Source: Syncephalis fuscata (taxonomy: Eukaryota; Zoopagomycota; Zoopagomycetes; Zoopagales; Piptocephalidaceae). Taken from it: 64,000 bases of DNA. The notes below the pieces were generated by a model that did not search any database, was not told the origin of the DNA, and was given only the letters and a program-made list of their open reading frames with translations. A program made the position numbers and the translations under genes. Location: positions 62,001 through 126,000 of the forward strand of contig JAHLTZ010000031.1 of the NCBI GenBank assembly GCA_025786725.1, in the 5' to 3' direction. Positions 62,682 to 64,000 of the stretch are shown one piece after another (the stretch's first letter is position 1; each line of letters opens with the position of its first letter).

Positions 62682-64000
62682 ATGGCTCTTCGCATTCCAA
62701 AGGCATCTGCGCCACAACTGTTTAAAGATGGCTACAAGGCAAGTGTAGACGTCATTTGATGGATCGGTTGATTGTTGATTGTTGATTGTAAGCTATGCTT
62801 GCAATGCAATCTGTATGATGTCATTAATACGGATCAAATGATCAAACGCGTTTTACTTGCATATGCTATGCGGTCGTGCTGATGCTTGATGATGCGTTGT
62901 ACTCTGTACTATATTGTGTTTTACAGTGAGATCTAACGATGTGTTTTTTGATCAGCTATTGCAAGGTGTTGATGAGGCAGTATTGCGCAACATTACTGCT
63001 TGTCGCGAACTGACCGAGATTACTCGAACATCTTTCGGTCCTAATGGTAAGTACAAGCAAGTAGAGAAATAAAGATAACATAAAATAATGGATCAGCGAT
63101 GACGAAACTAACCTATATCCATTGACTATATACTAGGCCGTAATAAAATGGTGATCAACTACTTGGACAAGCTATTTGTTACCAATGATGCTGCCACTAT
63201 TATTCGTGAGCTTGAAGTTGTGCATCCAGCTGCAAAGATGCTTGTTATGGCTAGCCAGCAACAAGAGTCGGAATTGGGCGATGCTACAAACTTGGTGATT
63301 GTTATTGCAGGAGAGTTGCTTAAACAAGCTGAAAATCTACTTCGTATGGGATTGCATCCAAGTGAGATTGTGCAAGGATACGAGATTGCTATCCGCAGAG
63401 CCGATGAGATTCTTCAAGGTAAGTAATAACGTTGGTAAATAGCTTATATATTAATATGTGTTTTACCAACTAATTAACTAATTAATTAATAGAATTATCG
63501 GTTGATGCCGTTACTGAGCCACATAATCGTGATCAGCTATACAAGGCAGTCAAGCCAGTTATTGCTGCTAAACAATATGGACACGAAGAACTATTGACCG
63601 ATCTTGTCGTCGATGCATCAATGACGGTGATGCCTAAGAATGCTAGTAACTTTAGCGTTGACTCAGTACGTGTGGTTAAGGTCATGGGCGCAAATGTATT
63701 CGATTCGCGTGTCATTCGTGGTATGGTTTTTAATCGTGAGCCAGAAGGTAAGACAAATGGATAAAATATAGAACAAGATAAATAAGTTACTTATTGCTGC
63801 TATTTAATTAGGTCATATTCGCAAGGTTGAAGGAGCTAAAGTAGCAGTGTTTTCATGTGCTTTGGATATTTCGCAGACGGAAACAAAAGGCACCGTTCTT
63901 ATTCATAACGCCGAGGAAATGTTGAACTTTTCTCGTGGTGAAGAAGAGTCGCTTGAGCGTGCCATTAAAGAATTGGCCGATGCTGGTGTCAAGGTTGTTG
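62682..64000 (+). CDS. CCT8: T-complex protein 1 subunit theta (CCT8), 5' part
   Basis: Exons 62682-62738, 62956-63046, 63137-63418, 63493-63747 and 63812-64000 (cut by the window edge). It starts MALRIPKASAPQLFKDGYK, followed by DEAVLRNITACRELTEITRT, the nucleotide-binding FGPNGRNKMVINYLDKLFV with NDAATIIRELEVVHPAAKM, then the GD.TN loop, here GDATN where the family has GDGTN, KQYGHEELL, GMVFNREPEG, ETKGTVLIHNAEEMLNFS. Theta identity rests on the N-terminus and the KGTVLI-NAEEM-NFS segment. The cytosolic TRiC/CCT ring folds actin and tubulin. Intron 1 (217 nt, long for this window) has a GC donor (AAG|GCAAGT). The Gly-to-Ala change in GDATN lies next to the catalytic Asp, which is kept. Confidence 0.95.

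Overview
The window is nuclear DNA from an intron-rich, AT-rich eukaryote, most likely an early-diverging, flagellated (zoosporic) fungus. The fungal signs are an STB6-type N-terminal domain, a citron/DMPK-like AGC kinase and short GT-AG introns (mostly 45-80 nt, 3' ends of the form ATTAG or TTTAG). The flagellate sign is a CEP135/Bld10 relative, a centriole and basal-body protein expected only in lineages that build centrioles. No prokaryotic, viral or organellar genes were recognised. The organism call is inference.

Left third (1-14.3 kb), housekeeping: 3'-truncated citron-like kinase (-), mitochondrial PPR protein (+), SF3A3 (-), eIF4A3/FAL1 (+), V-ATPase subunit A (-), small zinc-binding protein (-). 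PPR and SF3A3 converge with 6 bp between stop codons. SF3A3 and eIF4A3, two RNA-splicing/EJC factors, diverge from a 218 bp gap.

Middle (15.6-23.4 kb): a tandem family of seven-transmembrane, receptor-like proteins with two intact copies, one pseudogene and one decayed last exon, interrupted by an F-box-like gene. Then an STB6-like coiled-coil protein (17 exons), a DH-PH RhoGEF, the CEP135 relative (14 exons), a two-TM membrane protein and a small helical protein.

Right part (39-64 kb): a dead subtilase, a duplicated short-chain dehydrogenase, and a 12.2 kb block bounded by near-identical 1.2 kb inverted repeats. The block holds a broken medium-chain dehydrogenase, a Na+/K+-type (IIC) P-ATPase and a TMEM135-like gene. 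After it come an AIP-like FKBP/TPR protein and the 5' part of CCT8.

One property cuts across the window. At least nine conserved reading frames change frame at a single base, nearly always as if one base were missing. Exon phases and protein homology become exact when one base is allowed. This looks like residual consensus error in the assembly, and it should be remembered whenever a gene here is called broken. The exon models below were built by hand from splice consensus, phase and family alignment from memory; no searches were run.
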